Source of the DNA: Aurantimicrobium sp. INA4
Lineage (GTDB): Bacteria > Actinomycetota > Actinomycetes > Actinomycetales > Microbacteriaceae
Length of the DNA: 64,000 bases
Assembly (NCBI RefSeq): GCF_027924525.1
Contig: NZ_AP027040.1
Location: 1,488,001 to 1,552,000, forward strand
Direction of reading: 5' to 3'
Below the pieces are notes generated by a model. That model was given only the letters and a program-made list of their open reading frames with translations, searched no databases and had not been told where the DNA came from. This document shows positions 8,323-16,804 of this stretch, in pieces (position 1 is the stretch's first letter; every line of letters begins with the position of its first letter). The translations under genes and the position numbers were made by a program.

Positions 8323-9597
8323 GTGAGTGTGAATACACAAGATGGCCTCGTTGTAGAAACGGTGCCAGTAGAGCAGGTTCCAGAGTTGCTGGATCTCCTC
8401 GCGCCGTCGTCTCCTCTGCTGTGGTGGAGACGCAATGAAGGCATGGTTGGCCACGAGCCTCTCATCACACGACACTTCCACGGCAATGATCGTTTTAGAG
8501 AAGCAGCCGCAGCCTGGAAAGAGATTGTCTCCTCCGCTGAGGTCACTGATGAAGTAAACCTCCCGGGTACCGGCTTGATGGCTTTTGGAACATTCGGGTT
8601 CCGCTACACCTCTTCTGTCCCCAGCGTTCTCATCGTTCCGCGGCTTATCGTTGGTCGCCGCGGTGGAATTTCGTGGCTGACACGGATTCGCCCAACAACT
8701 GAATCAGCATCACCGCTTAGTCCGAAGGAAGCTGAGAGCATTCTTACGGAACTGATAACGACAACAGGAAAGACTGGATCATCTCCCCATCTCACTCTGA
8801 TCGAGGGCGCTCAATCAGAGACAGGTTTTCTTGCATCGGTTGGCCGCGCTGTTGAACGCATTAACACTGGTGAGGTTGACAAGGTTGTTCTCTCTCGCGA
8901 TCTCCGAGGAACACTCTCCGAGAACTCAGATCTGCGTTTTCCTCTGCAACGTTTAGCCGAAAGCTATCCGGACTGTTGGACGTTCAGCGTGGACGGATTA
9001 GTGGGTTCTAGCCCTGAAACCTTGGTGAGTGTGCACGGCAATAAAGTCCAAGCACGTGTACTGGCCGGAACAGCTCGCCGTGGAAGCGATGCAAAGTCAG
9101 ATCTTGAAAGCGCCGCCGCTTTAGCATCCAGCCATAAAGATCTCGACGAACATGGCTTTGCCACTCGTTCTGTATTAGATGCTCTTGCTCCCTTTACAGG
9201 GGCACTGACGGTGAGCGAATCTCCTTTCACCTTGAAGCTGCCTAATGTCTGGCATTTGGCAACAGATATTGCCGGCACACTCTCTACAGGATCTTCATCT
9301 TTGGATCTGGTGGATGCCTTGCACCCAACCGCAGCTGTTGCCGGAACTCCCACCGCAGTAGCCGTCACCGTGATTGATGATTTAGAGCCATTTGATCGCG
9401 GCAGATATGCCGGTCCCGTGGGCTGGGTCGGGGCAAACGGCGATGGGGAATGGGCTATTGCACTGAGGTGTGCTCAAGTTTCAGGCGAAAACATCACGGC
9501 ATATGCCGGATGTGGAATAGTTTCAGATTCCATTCCAGAAAAGGAATTAGTCGAAACAGAAATGAAATTCCGCCCCATAGTTGACGCATTCAGCTAG
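8323..9597 (+). CDS. menF: Isochorismate synthase
   Basis: Chorismate-binding enzyme, 424 residues, converting chorismate to isochorismate for menaquinone. The C-terminal chorismate-binding domain shows VDKVVLSRDLRG, the GSSPETLVSV motif, the ARVLAGTARRG segment, and HPTAAVAGTP followed by a GRYAGPVGW motif, all characteristic of MenF/EntC. The absence of other siderophore genes and the flanking men genes favour menaquinone. The start is the GTG at 8323, supported by the promoter hexamer; a second in-frame GTG lies two codons on. Its end overlaps menD tail-to-tail by four bases. Confidence 0.94.
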   Translation: MSVNTQDGLVVETVPVEQVPELLDLLAPSSPLLWWRRNEGMVGHEPLITRHFHGNDRFREAAAAWKEIVSSAEVTDEVNLPGTGLMAFGTFGFRYTSSVPSVLIVPRLIVGRRGGISWLTRIRPTTESASPLSPKEAESILTELITTTGKTGSSPHLTLIEGAQSETGFLASVGRAVERINTGEVDKVVLSRDLRGTLSENSDLRFPLQRLAESYPDCWTFSVDGLVGSSPETLVSVHGNKVQARVLAGTARRGSDAKSDLESAAALASSHKDLDEHGFATRSVLDALAPFTGALTVSESPFTLKLPNVWHLATDIAGTLSTGSSSLDLVDALHPTAAVAGTPTAVAVTVIDDLEPFDRGRYAGPVGWVGANGDGEWAIALRCAQVSGENITAYAGCGIVSDSIPEKELVETEMKFRPIVDAFS

Positions 9598-11288
9598 CGG
9601 GAAAGCACCACTTCAATAATCTCTGGACCCTCACCAGTAGCAGTTAGTGCGCGTTCAAACTCACTCACAGTAGTTACTCTTGTGAAGTTCCAGCCATATG
9701 CGGCAGCTAGCGCATGGAAATCGACTACTTGCGGAGTGAGGAAAACTCGATCCATGCTTTCAGCTGGAGCTGTCTGTCCCACTTCTAGAGCATCGAAGAT
9801 TGTTCCCCCGCCGTCGTTTCCAACGATGACTTGAACGCGGGGTCTGATCTCGTTCTCACCAAAAAGAAAAGAACCAGCATCATGCAGTGCTGCGAGGTCG
9901 CCGACCACAATTCTTGTCAATGCGCCTTCGGCAGCTAAAGCAATGCCGATGCCCGTTCCAATATTGCCATCGATACCGGCAAGTCCACGATTAGCGTGAA
10001 CAGTGATCTTTTTTCCGCCGACAAATTTGTCGGCGACACGGATTAAACGTGAGGCGCCAAAAACTAAACGGTCGTGAGGCCACGTTGCCCGCCAGACTGC
10101 ATCCACAAGGAGTTCCCTGTTGAGAGGAACCCTTGCAGCTGCGACTTCAGCTTTGAGGAATGCTTTCTTATCCTCAATACTTTCTGAACGTGACGCAGAA
10201 ATATTTGGAGCGGTTGCCAGCGCTGCATCAATGCTGATCGTTTCAATTTCGGCAAAAACCTCCCGGCCTGTTTGAATCCACAGACCTAGCCATTTTTGAT
10301 CTGTCTCACCAGGTTCAACCTCTACCTGGTTGACGAATGACGCCACGTTGAGACCGGGGTTATACCCTTCAGGAGCTTGGCCCCTCACAACAATCGTTTC
10401 AATCCCTGTTGTTGAGTCAGCAATGATTGCGGGCACTTCACGACTAAGCGTGGGGTGTCCAAAAACGATAATTCGTTCAATCTGCGAGGTGAGTTCTGGC
10501 ATCGATAAGAGTTGGCGATAAGCAGGAACAAGATTCCTGCCATATCGAGACCCACTGGTTACCTCAGCAATCAGTGGCCATCCTCCCTCATGGGCAACTT
10601 CTTCAGCACGGGGGCCAGCATCAGCTCCAGCAATAACGATGGTCCGGGGGCCACGAGCCAGCTGGACCGTGATTGCTGACTCAGTTGCTATGTGAGCATC
10701 ACGTGATTGAGCTCCAACAGGACGTAAATCAATCGGCGAGGACAGGGGCTCTCGGAAAGCAAGGTTGAGGTGAACAGGGCCTGGGGCATAAGGATTTGTT
10801 GCTACCCGCCATGCCTGTTCGGCAAGCTCGTGTGCGCGCCGAACAACAGTAGCCCCGGGAGCTGGTGCTGGCTCGTCAATGCTGAAGCGAACGGCAGGAC
10901 CAAAGATGTCATGTTGATGAGTTGTTTGGTTACTCCCAATCTCACGCAGCTCTTCTGGCCGGTCAGCGGTGACAACAATCATGGGAACACCAGCATGGTG
11001 TGCTTCAAGAACAGCAGGATGCAGGTTTGCTACAGCAGAACCGGAGGTAGTGATCACTACTGCTGGAGTTGAGCTTTCTACTGCGATACCCAAAGCTACG
11101 AACCCGGCTACACGTTCATCAATGCGCACATGAAGTTTCACATCGCCGCGGCGCTCAAGTTCGGCAGCCACAAGAGCTAGTGCTTGAGAACGTGAACCCG
11201 GAGCTAGAACTATGTGTTCGACACCCAGCTCAATCAGAGAGGGAAGAAACTCAGCAGCAAAAACTGAGGAAGGTGCCGCCTTGCTCAC
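9594..11288 (-). CDS. menD: 2-succinyl-5-enolpyruvyl-6-hydroxy-3-cyclohexene-1-carboxylate synthase
   Basis: Thiamine-diphosphate enzyme, 564 residues, joining isochorismate with 2-oxoglutarate. N-terminal motifs LAPGSRSQALALVAAE and TTSGSAVANLHPAVLEA (with the pyrimidine-binding Glu) and the C-terminal NRGLAGIDGNIGTGIG region followed by VGDLAALHDAGS, where Mg/ThDP bind, are clear. The GTG start overlaps the TGA stop of the small PLDc_N gene downstream in a different way: menD starts at 11288 and the small upstream gene ends at 11285, so the two overlap by four bases and are translated together. Confidence 0.96.
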   Translation of the reverse strand: MSKAAPSSVFAAEFLPSLIELGVEHIVLAPGSRSQALALVAAELERRGDVKLHVRIDERVAGFVALGIAVESSTPAVVITTSGSAVANLHPAVLEAHHAGVPMIVVTADRPEELREIGSNQTTHQHDIFGPAVRFSIDEPAPAPGATVVRRAHELAEQAWRVATNPYAPGPVHLNLAFREPLSSPIDLRPVGAQSRDAHIATESAITVQLARGPRTIVIAGADAGPRAEEVAHEGGWPLIAEVTSGSRYGRNLVPAYRQLLSMPELTSQIERIIVFGHPTLSREVPAIIADSTTGIETIVVRGQAPEGYNPGLNVASFVNQVEVEPGETDQKWLGLWIQTGREVFAEIETISIDAALATAPNISASRSESIEDKKAFLKAEVAAARVPLNRELLVDAVWRATWPHDRLVFGASRLIRVADKFVGGKKITVHANRGLAGIDGNIGTGIGIALAAEGALTRIVVGDLAALHDAGSFLFGENEIRPRVQVIVGNDGGGTIFDALEVGQTAPAESMDRVFLTPQVVDFHALAAAYGWNFTRVTTVSEFERALTATGEGPEIIEVVLSR

Positions 11289-11569
11289 GATGAGCCACCG
11301 GGTGGATCCTTCGGTGGGAAATTCAAACCACGAAGGAAGTCTGGGTCATCGTCTGGAGCAATGGTTCCACGTGGGCCTTTCCCCTTAGGACCTCGACCAA
11401 CGGTGAACCACAGGATAGGTCCCACAACAGGAATCACAATGACGACAACAATCCAGAGTCCTTTGGGAACTCCGCGCACACGGAATCGATCAATGAAAAT
11501 CACATCCACCAAAGAAAAGACGGTGAGTGCGATAGCAATAGCGATACCGATGATGAATAAGCGAGTCAT
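11285..11569 (-). CDS. Small PLDc_N (cardiolipin synthase N-terminal-like) membrane protein
   Basis: A 94-residue protein with two hydrophobic helices (residues ~3-23 and ~36-56), the second reading GLWIVVVIVIPVVGPILWF. This is the PLDc_N pattern, found at the N-terminus of cardiolipin synthases and as stand-alone small proteins. The tail is rich in Pro, Gly and Asp. I place the start at the ATG 11569 rather than at an earlier in-frame ATG that would overlap the divergent gene's promoter. It leads the menD operon by a four-base overlap. Role unknown. Confidence 0.75.
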   Translation of the reverse strand: MTRLFIIGIAIAIALTVFSLVDVIFIDRFRVRGVPKGLWIVVVIVIPVVGPILWFTVGRGPKGKGPRGTIAPDDDPDFLRGLNFPPKDPPGGSS

Positions 11570-11620
11570 GATGTATCTAAGTTTAGGCAGGCTCTGAGCT
11601 CGCACACAGCCTGTGACATT

Positions 11621-11626
11621 TAGACT
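11621..11626 (+). promoter_or_regulatory. -10 hexamer of DUF4229 gene (leaderless)
   Basis: TAGACT at exactly -12 to -7 from the GTG at 11633. Confidence 0.55.
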
Positions 11627-11632
11627 GAGAAG

Positions 11633-11923
11633 GTGAAAAAGTCTCAATGGCTCTGGTTCAGCCTCATTCGTTTGGCTGCATTTGCCGTTCCCCTCGTCAT
11701 CACCTTGTGGTTGGGCATCACTCCCTGGCTTGCAGCTCTGCTATCCGCGATTATCGGTTTCTGCATTTCCTACATTTTCTTTGCAAACCGTCGCAATGCC
11801 CTCTCGACGACAATGTATGAAAAGCGGGCAGCTAGAGCAGCTGCAAAAGCAGATAAAGACGCTGAAGCTGAAGATGCTGAGGTTGAGAACCTGCTAGCTG
11901 AAGAAGGCGAAGGCAAGGCCTAA
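11633..11923 (+). CDS. DUF4229 family membrane protein
   Basis: A 96-residue protein: two hydrophobic segments (residues ~7-27 and ~31-50), a short basic stretch FFANRRN, then a charged Ala/Glu/Lys-rich tail likely to be helical. This fits DUF4229, an actinobacterial family of unknown function often lying near menaquinone genes. The GTG start is supported by the TAGACT hexamer. Its 3' end overlaps the 3' end of menA by 30 bases on the other strand. Confidence 0.8.
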   Translation: MKKSQWLWFSLIRLAAFAVPLVITLWLGITPWLAALLSAIIGFCISYIFFANRRNALSTTMYEKRAARAAAKADKDAEAEDAEVENLLAEEGEGKA

Positions 11924-12805
11924 GCCGTAGAGCAAACCCGTCAAGCTCGAGAGTTTGAGAGACAGGATGTATTCCTGTGCCGACTTGGATGTCAGGGTAA
12001 TCAGACATGCAGGCAACGCAGCCAACAACGCCAAGTACGTCAACTGCACCGCGGGATAGAACAAACCTAAATAGGCGACGATTCCAAAGGGAAGAAGAAG
12101 GAGAACGCAGAACAAGACTGCAGAAGCTCGAGCTCCCATGCGGACAGCGAGTGTCTTCTTGCCAGCTTGAGTGTCCGTAGGGATATCCCGGATGTTGTTT
12201 ACGACCAGAACAGCACAAGATATGAAGCCGATTCCCACGGCACCAAAAATACTTTCGTCGTTAACGAGGCCTGCCTGAACATAGGTTGTTCCCATCGTTG
12301 CGACCAAACCGAAGAAGATGAACACCATGACTTCGCCTAAGCCGGCATATCCATATGGCCGCCTTCCGCCGGTATAGAACCAGGCAGCTGCAAGAGCAAG
12401 CACTCCGATTGCCGTAATCCACCACAGCTGGGTCATGATCTCAATTGCCAAGCCGGCCGCTGCGGCGATACCAAAGAATGCGAGAGCTACTGCAAGAACC
12501 CGCTTGGGCGCAACCGCTCCAGATCCTGTGAGCCGAGGAGGTCCCACACGAAAGTCATCAGTGCCACGAATGCCATCCGAATAGTCGTTGGAGTAGTTGA
12601 CACCAATCTGCAAAGCAAGAGCAACGACAAGACACAGCAAAGCTAGCGGGGCGTTGAACTTGTCGAGAATAGATGCTGCGCCCGACCCGATCAGAACTGG
12701 GGCAACAGCAAGAGGGAGTGTGCGAATACGAGCACCTGAAATCCAATCGCCCACAGTTGCCGGTTTGGGCTTGTGCGACTGGTTCTTCTTCTTAGACGTG
12801 CTCAT
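11894..12805 (-). CDS. menA: 1,4-dihydroxy-2-naphthoate polyprenyltransferase
   Basis: UbiA-superfamily integral membrane prenyltransferase, 303 residues, attaching the polyprenyl tail to DHNA. The two Asp-rich motifs are visible: NYSNDYSDGIRGTDD near residue 70 and NNIRDIPTDTQAGKKTLAVRMG near residue 205. About nine hydrophobic segments. TAGGCT at -12 to -7 suggests a leaderless mRNA. The gene lies nine bases after the menE stop on the same strand, so it may also be read from menB-menE. Confidence 0.95.
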   Translation of the reverse strand: MSTSKKKNQSHKPKPATVGDWISGARIRTLPLAVAPVLIGSGAASILDKFNAPLALLCLVVALALQIGVNYSNDYSDGIRGTDDFRVGPPRLTGSGAVAPKRVLAVALAFFGIAAAAGLAIEIMTQLWWITAIGVLALAAAWFYTGGRRPYGYAGLGEVMVFIFFGLVATMGTTYVQAGLVNDESIFGAVGIGFISCAVLVVNNIRDIPTDTQAGKKTLAVRMGARASAVLFCVLLLLPFGIVAYLGLFYPAVQLTYLALLAALPACLITLTSKSAQEYILSLKLSSLTGLLYGLGLAFAFFS

Positions 12806-12811
12806 ACCTTG

Positions 12812-12817
12812 AGCCTA
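12812..12817 (-). promoter_or_regulatory. -10 hexamer of menA (leaderless)
   Basis: TAGGCT on the minus strand at exactly -12 to -7 from the menA ATG; it overlaps the very end of menE, so menA may have its own promoter inside the operon. Confidence 0.5.
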
Positions 12818-13978
12818 CTTCTGTGCCGAGGCATATTCGGAAAGTGAAACCATGTCAGGTTTGCCTGAACTAAGCCGAGGAATTTCAGGGATAAAACAGA
12901 CAACTTTGGGTGCTGCGACGCGACCAAGTTTTGCCACGATGGCGTCATAAACCGTTGCAGAAATCTCTCCAGTGTCAGGAACACCTGGAATAACCACGGC
13001 AGGACGGAGACCCCATTCCGAATCAGGAATATGAACGACTACCGCGGAATAACAGCCCTTGATGCCTGTAACGACGGCCTCGACAGCATCCAGATCAATC
13101 TTCAAACCCCCGGAAGTAATGACCCTGTCAAGTCGCCCAAGCACCGTTAGAGTCCCCTCAACAAAAGACCCAGCATCACCTGTTCGGTACCATCTCATTT
13201 CATTCCGATTTAGGAATACATCAGAAGTTCGCTCTGGATTACCCACATACTCGGTTGCCAACTGTGGTGCTGCAATGAGAATTTCGCCCGTGTCTGAATC
13301 AATCTCTATGGTCACTCCTGGAAGCGGAACACCGTCGTATACACAGCCACCAGCCGTTTCACTAGAGCCATAGGTGGTCACAATGTTGAGACCTGCTTGT
13401 TCTGCTCTTTCGCGCAGATCGCTCTCGAGCGCCTGGCCACCAATCAAGATGGCAGACAGAGACCGTGCTGTTTCTGCACGGTCGGGATGTTCCTCAATCT
13501 CATCAAGAACCCGAGCAAGTTGAACAGGAACAAGAGCTGTGTAGCGACGCTGTCCTGTCATCTGCTCAATGGCATCAAGGAACGTCTTTGCATCGAATGG
13601 TCCCGCTGGCATAAAGACAGGTTCAGTGCCCGAATACAGTGAACGAACAAGAACCGAAACTCCTGCTATATAGGTCAACGGTAATGCGAGGAGCCATTGC
13701 CCTGGTCCACCCAGGCGTTCATGTGCAGCATGCGCACTTGCGTGAAGTGCCGCTGCACTCAACGCAACTGTTTTTGGTGGACCAGAGGTGCCCGAAGTTT
13801 GTATGAGCAGTGCAGTGCCATCGGGAGCTTGTAAGACTGTCTCTTCGTTGGCAGTCACAAGTCTGGATGCTCTTGGGTCCCGAACCAAGACGGCAGGTCC
13901 GCCGCCAGCGAGAGCGCGCGCTAAATGTTCTTGCACCTGTTCCGGTGCAGTGGCATCACAAAGAACAATCTCAGCCAT
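12815..13978 (-). CDS. menE: o-Succinylbenzoate-CoA ligase
   Basis: Acyl-CoA synthetase of the ANL superfamily, 387 residues, which is short but usual for actinobacterial MenE. The P-loop-like LLIQTSGTSGPPKTVAL motif, TTYGSSETAGG, RWYRTGDAG and the hinge LGRLDRVITSGGLKI, with the catalytic-lysine region SSGKPDM near the C-terminus, are all present. It activates o-succinylbenzoate for MenB. It starts two bases after menB ends, so the two are cotranscribed. Confidence 0.94.
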   Translation of the reverse strand: MAEIVLCDATAPEQVQEHLARALAGGGPAVLVRDPRASRLVTANEETVLQAPDGTALLIQTSGTSGPPKTVALSAAALHASAHAAHERLGGPGQWLLALPLTYIAGVSVLVRSLYSGTEPVFMPAGPFDAKTFLDAIEQMTGQRRYTALVPVQLARVLDEIEEHPDRAETARSLSAILIGGQALESDLRERAEQAGLNIVTTYGSSETAGGCVYDGVPLPGVTIEIDSDTGEILIAAPQLATEYVGNPERTSDVFLNRNEMRWYRTGDAGSFVEGTLTVLGRLDRVITSGGLKIDLDAVEAVVTGIKGCYSAVVVHIPDSEWGLRPAVVIPGVPDTGEISATVYDAIVAKLGRVAAPKVVCFIPEIPRLSSGKPDMVSLSEYASAQK

Positions 13979-13980
13979 AT

Positions 13981-14871
13981 TTAGTAGTGCCAGGGAAAAG
14001 CAGACCAGTCAGGGTCTCGCTTTTCCAGGAATGAATCTCTGCCTTCGACGGCTTCATCTGTTCCATAAGCCAAACGGGTAGCTTCCCCAGCAAAAACCTG
14101 TTGCCCCATGATGCCGTCATCGACCGCGTTGAAGGCGAACTTCAACATGCGAATAGCTGTGGGAGATTTCGTCATAATCGTGCGTGCCCACGCAAGTGCT
14201 TCTGTTTCGAGATCAGCATGATCAACAACCTTGTTTACAGCACCCATTTCATAGGCCCGCTGCGCGCTGTATTCCTCAGCAAGGAAGAACACCTCACGAG
14301 CAAACTTCTGGCCAACCTGCCTCGCAAAGTAAGCGCTGCCATATCCAGCATCAAAAGAACCAACGTCGGCGTCTGTTTGCTTGAAGTGCGCATGCTCACG
14401 GCTGGCAATAGTCAGATCACAGACCACGTGCAGTGAGTGTCCACCACCAGCTGCCCATCCAGGAACTACTGCGATGACAACCTTGGGCATTGTTCTGATC
14501 AGGCGTTGAACCTCCAAGATGTGGAGACGGCCAGTGCCAGTTGAACCATCGGCATATTCGTATCCGGCTTTTCCGCGGATACGCTGATCCCCACCCGAGC
14601 AAAATGCCCAGCCGCCATCTTTCGGGCTAGGCCCGTTGCCTGTGATGAGAACGACGCCCACTTTGCTGTTCTGCCTTGCATCATCAAGGGCACGATATAA
14701 CTCATCAACGGTATGAGGACGAAAAGCGTTCCGCACCTCGGGACGATTAAAGGCAATACGGGCAACTTGCCCCATCACGTCGAGGTGGTAGGTAATATCC
14801 GTGAACCCTTCAGAACCGGGTGCGACAACCCACTCAGTGGGGTCAAAAATCTCAGAAACCTCAGATGCCAT
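13981..14871 (-). CDS. menB: 1,4-dihydroxy-2-naphthoyl-CoA synthase
   Basis: Crotonase-fold enzyme of 296 residues that closes the second ring of the naphthoate. Family-specific motifs include the N-terminal ITYHLDVMGQVARIAFNRPE, GWAFCSGGDQRIRG, the oxyanion-hole region PGWAAGGGHSLHVVCDLTIAS, VGSFDAGYGSAY and the C-terminal KRDPDWSAFPWHY ending typical of MenB. TAGGCT at -12 to -7 suggests leaderless expression. It is followed by menE and menA, and divergent from menC. Confidence 0.96.
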   Translation of the reverse strand: MASEVSEIFDPTEWVVAPGSEGFTDITYHLDVMGQVARIAFNRPEVRNAFRPHTVDELYRALDDARQNSKVGVVLITGNGPSPKDGGWAFCSGGDQRIRGKAGYEYADGSTGTGRLHILEVQRLIRTMPKVVIAVVPGWAAGGGHSLHVVCDLTIASREHAHFKQTDADVGSFDAGYGSAYFARQVGQKFAREVFFLAEEYSAQRAYEMGAVNKVVDHADLETEALAWARTIMTKSPTAIRMLKFAFNAVDDGIMGQQVFAGEATRLAYGTDEAVEGRDSFLEKRDPDWSAFPWHY

Positions 14872-14877
14872 AACACC

Positions 14878-14883
14878 AGCCTA
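14878..14883 (-). promoter_or_regulatory. -10 hexamer of menB (leaderless)
   Basis: TAGGCT on the minus strand at exactly -12 to -7 from the menB ATG at 14871. Confidence 0.6.
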
Positions 14884-14917
14884 CGCAAGCTCAGGCGATG
14901 AGTGGGAGACTAGGCAG

Positions 14918-15892
14918 GTGGAACCAACCCTAAACGAGCTCAGAAACAGCGCGCATGTGCTCTCTCTCCCGCTTGCTGTGAAATTCCGTGGCATCTGGTC
15001 ACGAGAAATCATGCTCTTCAAGGGACCCCAAGGGTGGACCGAATTTAGTCCCTTTGTTGAGTACAACGATGATGAGGCCGTGCACTGGCTCAAAGCTGCG
15101 ATTGAATTCGGATGGACTCCCGCAGCGCCACTTGTTCGGGATTCAGTGATGGTCAACGCAACCATTCCGGCTGTGGCTGCCGAACATGTTCCCGCAGTTT
15201 TGGCGCACTTTGATGGCTGCAGAACAGCCAAAGTCAAGGTGTGTGAATCGGGTCAGACTTTGGCAGACGATATTGCCCGGGTGAGGGCTGTTCGTGCAGC
15301 CATGGGACCTGAAGGACGCATTCGTCTGGACGCCAATGGCGGATGGAATGTTGATGAGGCGGAGCATGCTTTCCATGCTTTAGCCGAATTCGACCTCGAA
15401 TATGTTGAACAGCCGTGTTCCACACTTGAGGAACTGGCTGAGCTACGCGAGCGCACCCACTACTTGGACATACCTATCGCTGCAGATGAGAGTATCCGCA
15501 AAGCTGAAGATCCTCTTGCCGTTGCCCAGGCTATTGCAGCGGACATTCTGGTGCTCAAAGCTCAGCCGTTGGGAGGAATTTCATCCATCCTTGAGATTGC
15601 TGAGCAGGTAACTCTTCCCGTGGTGCTCTCAAGTGCGCTGGAATCCTCTGTGGGTATCTCGATGGGCTTGCATGCGGCAGCTGCTCTTCCACAGTTGGAA
15701 TACGACTGTGGTTTGGGAACTGCCTCTCTGCTGGCTGCTGACGTCACCAAGAAGCCTCTTCTTGCCCAGGCCGGATCAATCTCTGTCCAGAGAGTTGATG
15801 TCGACGAGGAGATGCTCAGCAGCTTGGCCGCTCCTCCAGACACCACTGCGTGGTGGCTGGAGCGACTAGAGCGCTGCTACGCCCTGTTATAA
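14918..15892 (+). CDS. menC: o-Succinylbenzoate synthase
   Basis: Enolase-superfamily dehydratase making o-succinylbenzoate. The catalytic set is visible: KVKV lysine pair (residues ~103-106), LDANGGW, EYVEQP, ADESI and the second lysine in LKAQPLGG. I chose the GTG at 14918, preceded by GGGAG nine bases upstream, giving 324 residues with the family-like opening VEPTLNELRNSAHVLSLPL. An in-frame ATG at 14801 lies inside divergent menB and is unlikely. The 3' end overlaps ccsB tail-to-tail by six bases. Confidence 0.92.
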   Translation: MEPTLNELRNSAHVLSLPLAVKFRGIWSREIMLFKGPQGWTEFSPFVEYNDDEAVHWLKAAIEFGWTPAAPLVRDSVMVNATIPAVAAEHVPAVLAHFDGCRTAKVKVCESGQTLADDIARVRAVRAAMGPEGRIRLDANGGWNVDEAEHAFHALAEFDLEYVEQPCSTLEELAELRERTHYLDIPIAADESIRKAEDPLAVAQAIAADILVLKAQPLGGISSILEIAEQVTLPVVLSSALESSVGISMGLHAAAALPQLEYDCGLGTASLLAADVTKKPLLAQAGSISVQRVDVDEEMLSSLAAPPDTTAWWLERLERCYALL

Positions 15893-16804
15893 ACCGGAGT
15901 AGGCGTGTAAGCCCTTGAAGAAGATGTTCACGACTGTGAAGTTGAAGATCACGGCAGCGAAACCAACAATGGCAAGCCACGCGGAGCGTGTGCCACGCCA
16001 TCCACGTGTCGACCGGGCGTGAATGTAGCCGGCGTAGACGGTCCAGATGATGAAGGTCCACACTTCTTTGGTGTCCCAGCCCCAGTATCGTCCCCACGCC
16101 TTTTCTGCCCAGATTGCCCCGGCGATGAGAGTGAATGTCCACATCACAAAGCCGATGATGATGAGACGGTAAGCGTAGTTCTCGAGTTGAACAGAGTCAG
16201 GTAACCGGGTGAGGAATCCCAAACGGGTCTTTTCGTTCGCCGCGACGGCATTCTCGCGTTTGGTCTGAAGGAGTTGCATCAGCGAGAGAGCGAAGCCCAA
16301 GGCAAAGAATCCTGTTGCCAGTGTCGCCACGAAGACGTGAATAACGAGCCAGTAGGACTGCAGTGCTGGCGGAAGCGGAACTACTTCGACGTAGTAGCGG
16401 GTTGCAGCCAGCCCCAGTAGCAACAGCACCAAACCGGTAATGAAGGCACCGAGGAATTTCATATCCCACTTGAGGTTCACAATGAGGAACACGGCAACAA
16501 TGACCAGAGTTCCTGTCATGGCGAACTCATACATGTTCGCCCAAGGAACACGTGAGGCAGCAAATCCTCGCATCATGGTTGCGGCGAATTGGAGAATGAA
16601 TCCCAAAACCGTCAGTGACATTGCGATGCGAGCAAGCTTGCGGCGTTCAGGCACAACCGCGACGGTGCTGGCTTCACCCACAGGAGCAGAATCTGTGCTC
16701 GCACCCTTGGCTAGATCCAGGGTGAACAACACAAAGGCGATGGCGTAAATCGCCATCGAAGAGTAGAGGGCAAGGACGGAATACTGCGAAAGAGTGTCTG
16801 TCAC
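15887..16804 (-). CDS. ccsB: Cytochrome c biogenesis protein CcsB/ResC
   Basis: System II cytochrome c synthetase subunit, 305 residues with about eight membrane segments. The tryptophan-rich heme-handling motif appears as WAEKAWGRYWGWDTKEVW near residue 230, followed by conserved histidines in the last helices (for example YIHARSTRGWRG). With ResB it transports heme and attaches it to apocytochromes outside the membrane. It starts inside the end of resB (four-base overlap) and is the last gene of the histidine phosphatase - TlpA - CcdA - ResB - CcsB operon. Confidence 0.95.
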   Translation of the reverse strand: MTDTLSQYSVLALYSSMAIYAIAFVLFTLDLAKGASTDSAPVGEASTVAVVPERRKLARIAMSLTVLGFILQFAATMMRGFAASRVPWANMYEFAMTGTLVIVAVFLIVNLKWDMKFLGAFITGLVLLLLGLAATRYYVEVVPLPPALQSYWLVIHVFVATLATGFFALGFALSLMQLLQTKRENAVAANEKTRLGFLTRLPDSVQLENYAYRLIIIGFVMWTFTLIAGAIWAEKAWGRYWGWDTKEVWTFIIWTVYAGYIHARSTRGWRGTRSAWLAIVGFAAVIFNFTVVNIFFKGLHAYSGL

